The notes below the pieces were generated by a model. That model saw only the letters and a program-made list of their open reading frames with translations. It was not told the origin of the DNA and ran no database searches. This document shows, piece by piece, positions 63,629 through 64,000 of a stretch of 64,000 bases of DNA (the stretch's first letter is position 1; the number at the start of each line of letters is the position of its first letter). The translations under genes were made by a program, and so were the position numbers. The stretch is from Flammeovirga sp. EKP202 (GTDB lineage Bacteria > Bacteroidota > Bacteroidia > Cytophagales > Flammeovirgaceae), in contig NZ_JACVVP010000039.1 of NCBI RefSeq assembly GCF_014534745.1, positions 1-64,000 on the forward strand, in the 5' to 3' direction.

Positions 63629-64000
63629 ATGAGAAAAGTATTCCTCTATATATTATTATTAGTAAGTTCTCTAGCTAATGCCCAACAATATAATATTACC
63701 AAGTTTACTATTAATAATGGTCTTGTTCAAAACAACTGCGTTGCCTTACAGCAAGGAAAATATGGTAGTATCGTAATTGGTACTATTGAAGGAGGAATTA
63801 ACATCAATAATAGTCAATCATTTTACACCATTGATGCTAAGCAAGGTTTATCCAACAATTTCGTTTTTGATTTTGCGAGCGATGAAAATAATAATATTTG
63901 GGTGGCAACGGCTAATGGTGTGAATTTACTTTCCGATAGAAAGGTATTTAATTATCTCATCAATGATAGTATTCCTTTTGGGGTGAGAAATATTGATTAC
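63629..64000 (+). CDS. Two-component regulator propeller (Reg_prop) protein, partial
   Basis: Only the first 124 codons are inside the window. They show a signal peptide (MRKVFLYILLLVSSLANAQ) and beta-propeller repeats of the Reg_prop kind: TINNGLVQNNCVALQQGKYGSIVIGTIEGGINI, LSNNFVFDFASDENNNIWVATANGVNLL. In Bacteroidota these begin periplasmic sensors of hybrid two-component systems or sensor kinases that control glycan utilisation. Whether it controls this locus or another cannot be decided from the fragment. It is on the same strand as the LacI-family gene but separated by a terminator. Confidence 0.8.
   Translation, partial: MRKVFLYILLLVSSLANAQQYNITKFTINNGLVQNNCVALQQGKYGSIVIGTIEGGININNSQSFYTIDAKQGLSNNFVFDFASDENNNIWVATANGVNLLSDRKVFNYLINDSIPFGVRNIDY

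Noticed and set aside
1-64000. CRISPR arrays, insertion sequences, prophage or integrated element
   Set aside because: No spaced direct repeats, transposase or integrase genes, or terminal repeats were seen, and the single tRNA shows no attachment duplicate inside the window.

Overview
The window looks like chromosomal DNA of a low-GC member of the Bacteroidota, probably a marine Cytophagales (Flammeovirga-like) organism. Support comes from a SusC/SusD pair, two proteins ending in type IX secretion (T9SS) sorting domains, many lipoproteins, a DUF3109 gene, and several promoters of the Bacteroidota form TTTG-N19/20-TAnnTTTR. The species cannot be fixed from sequence alone. I see no phage, insertion sequence, CRISPR array or rRNA. 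There is one tRNA, Val(UAC), at the left edge, and its 3' end is cut by the window.

Left third (1-30 kb). These are mostly housekeeping genes, largely on the minus strand: lhgO, thrS, mutS2, a DUF3109 protein, dapD, a tandem pair of glycine-zipper DUF1269-type proteins, and a GHL10 glycosidase-like protein. Among them are an outer-membrane barrel plus WD40-caspase gene pair, an AGCS amino-acid symporter with a large soluble insert, and a PA14-containing GH3 beta-glucosidase. From 20 to 30 kb come an S9 peptidase, a three-gene unit of TusA-like protein, DsrE2-like protein and SpoIIE-type phosphatase, then a MaoC-like protein, a one-domain rhodanese, a DyP peroxidase, an LpxL-type acyltransferase, cysQ and a bestrophin-like channel.

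Middle (30-52 kb). This holds a 992-residue lipoprotein of unknown function, a PatB/MalY aminotransferase, a PCMD-like lipoprotein with its own barrel, a persulfide dioxygenase-rhodanese protein followed by a SulP permease, and a 1584-residue T9SS cargo protein. groES-groEL follows, behind a sigma-54-type promoter and a perfect inverted repeat. Then come an orphan PAS/DHp protein, hemW, a YhhN-type lysoplasmalogenase, an efflux adaptor without a pump, and an unrecognised 94-residue protein.

Right end (52-64 kb). This is an alpha-glucan (starch/maltodextrin) utilisation locus: SusC, SusD and a SusE-like protein in one operon, a separately promoted multidomain GH13 amylase with a T9SS signal, and a divergent LacI-family regulator. 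The same 12-bp LacI-type operator core lies upstream of the regulator and upstream of the amylase, which links the units into one small regulon. The window closes inside a Reg_prop beta-propeller sensor gene.

The parts most worth following are the LacI operator pair, the sigma-54/palindrome control of groESL, the TusA-DsrE2-SpoIIE unit, the barrel-caspase pair and the symporter with the inserted domain. Protein families are well recognised for most genes; promoters, operators and functional links are read by eye and are inference.
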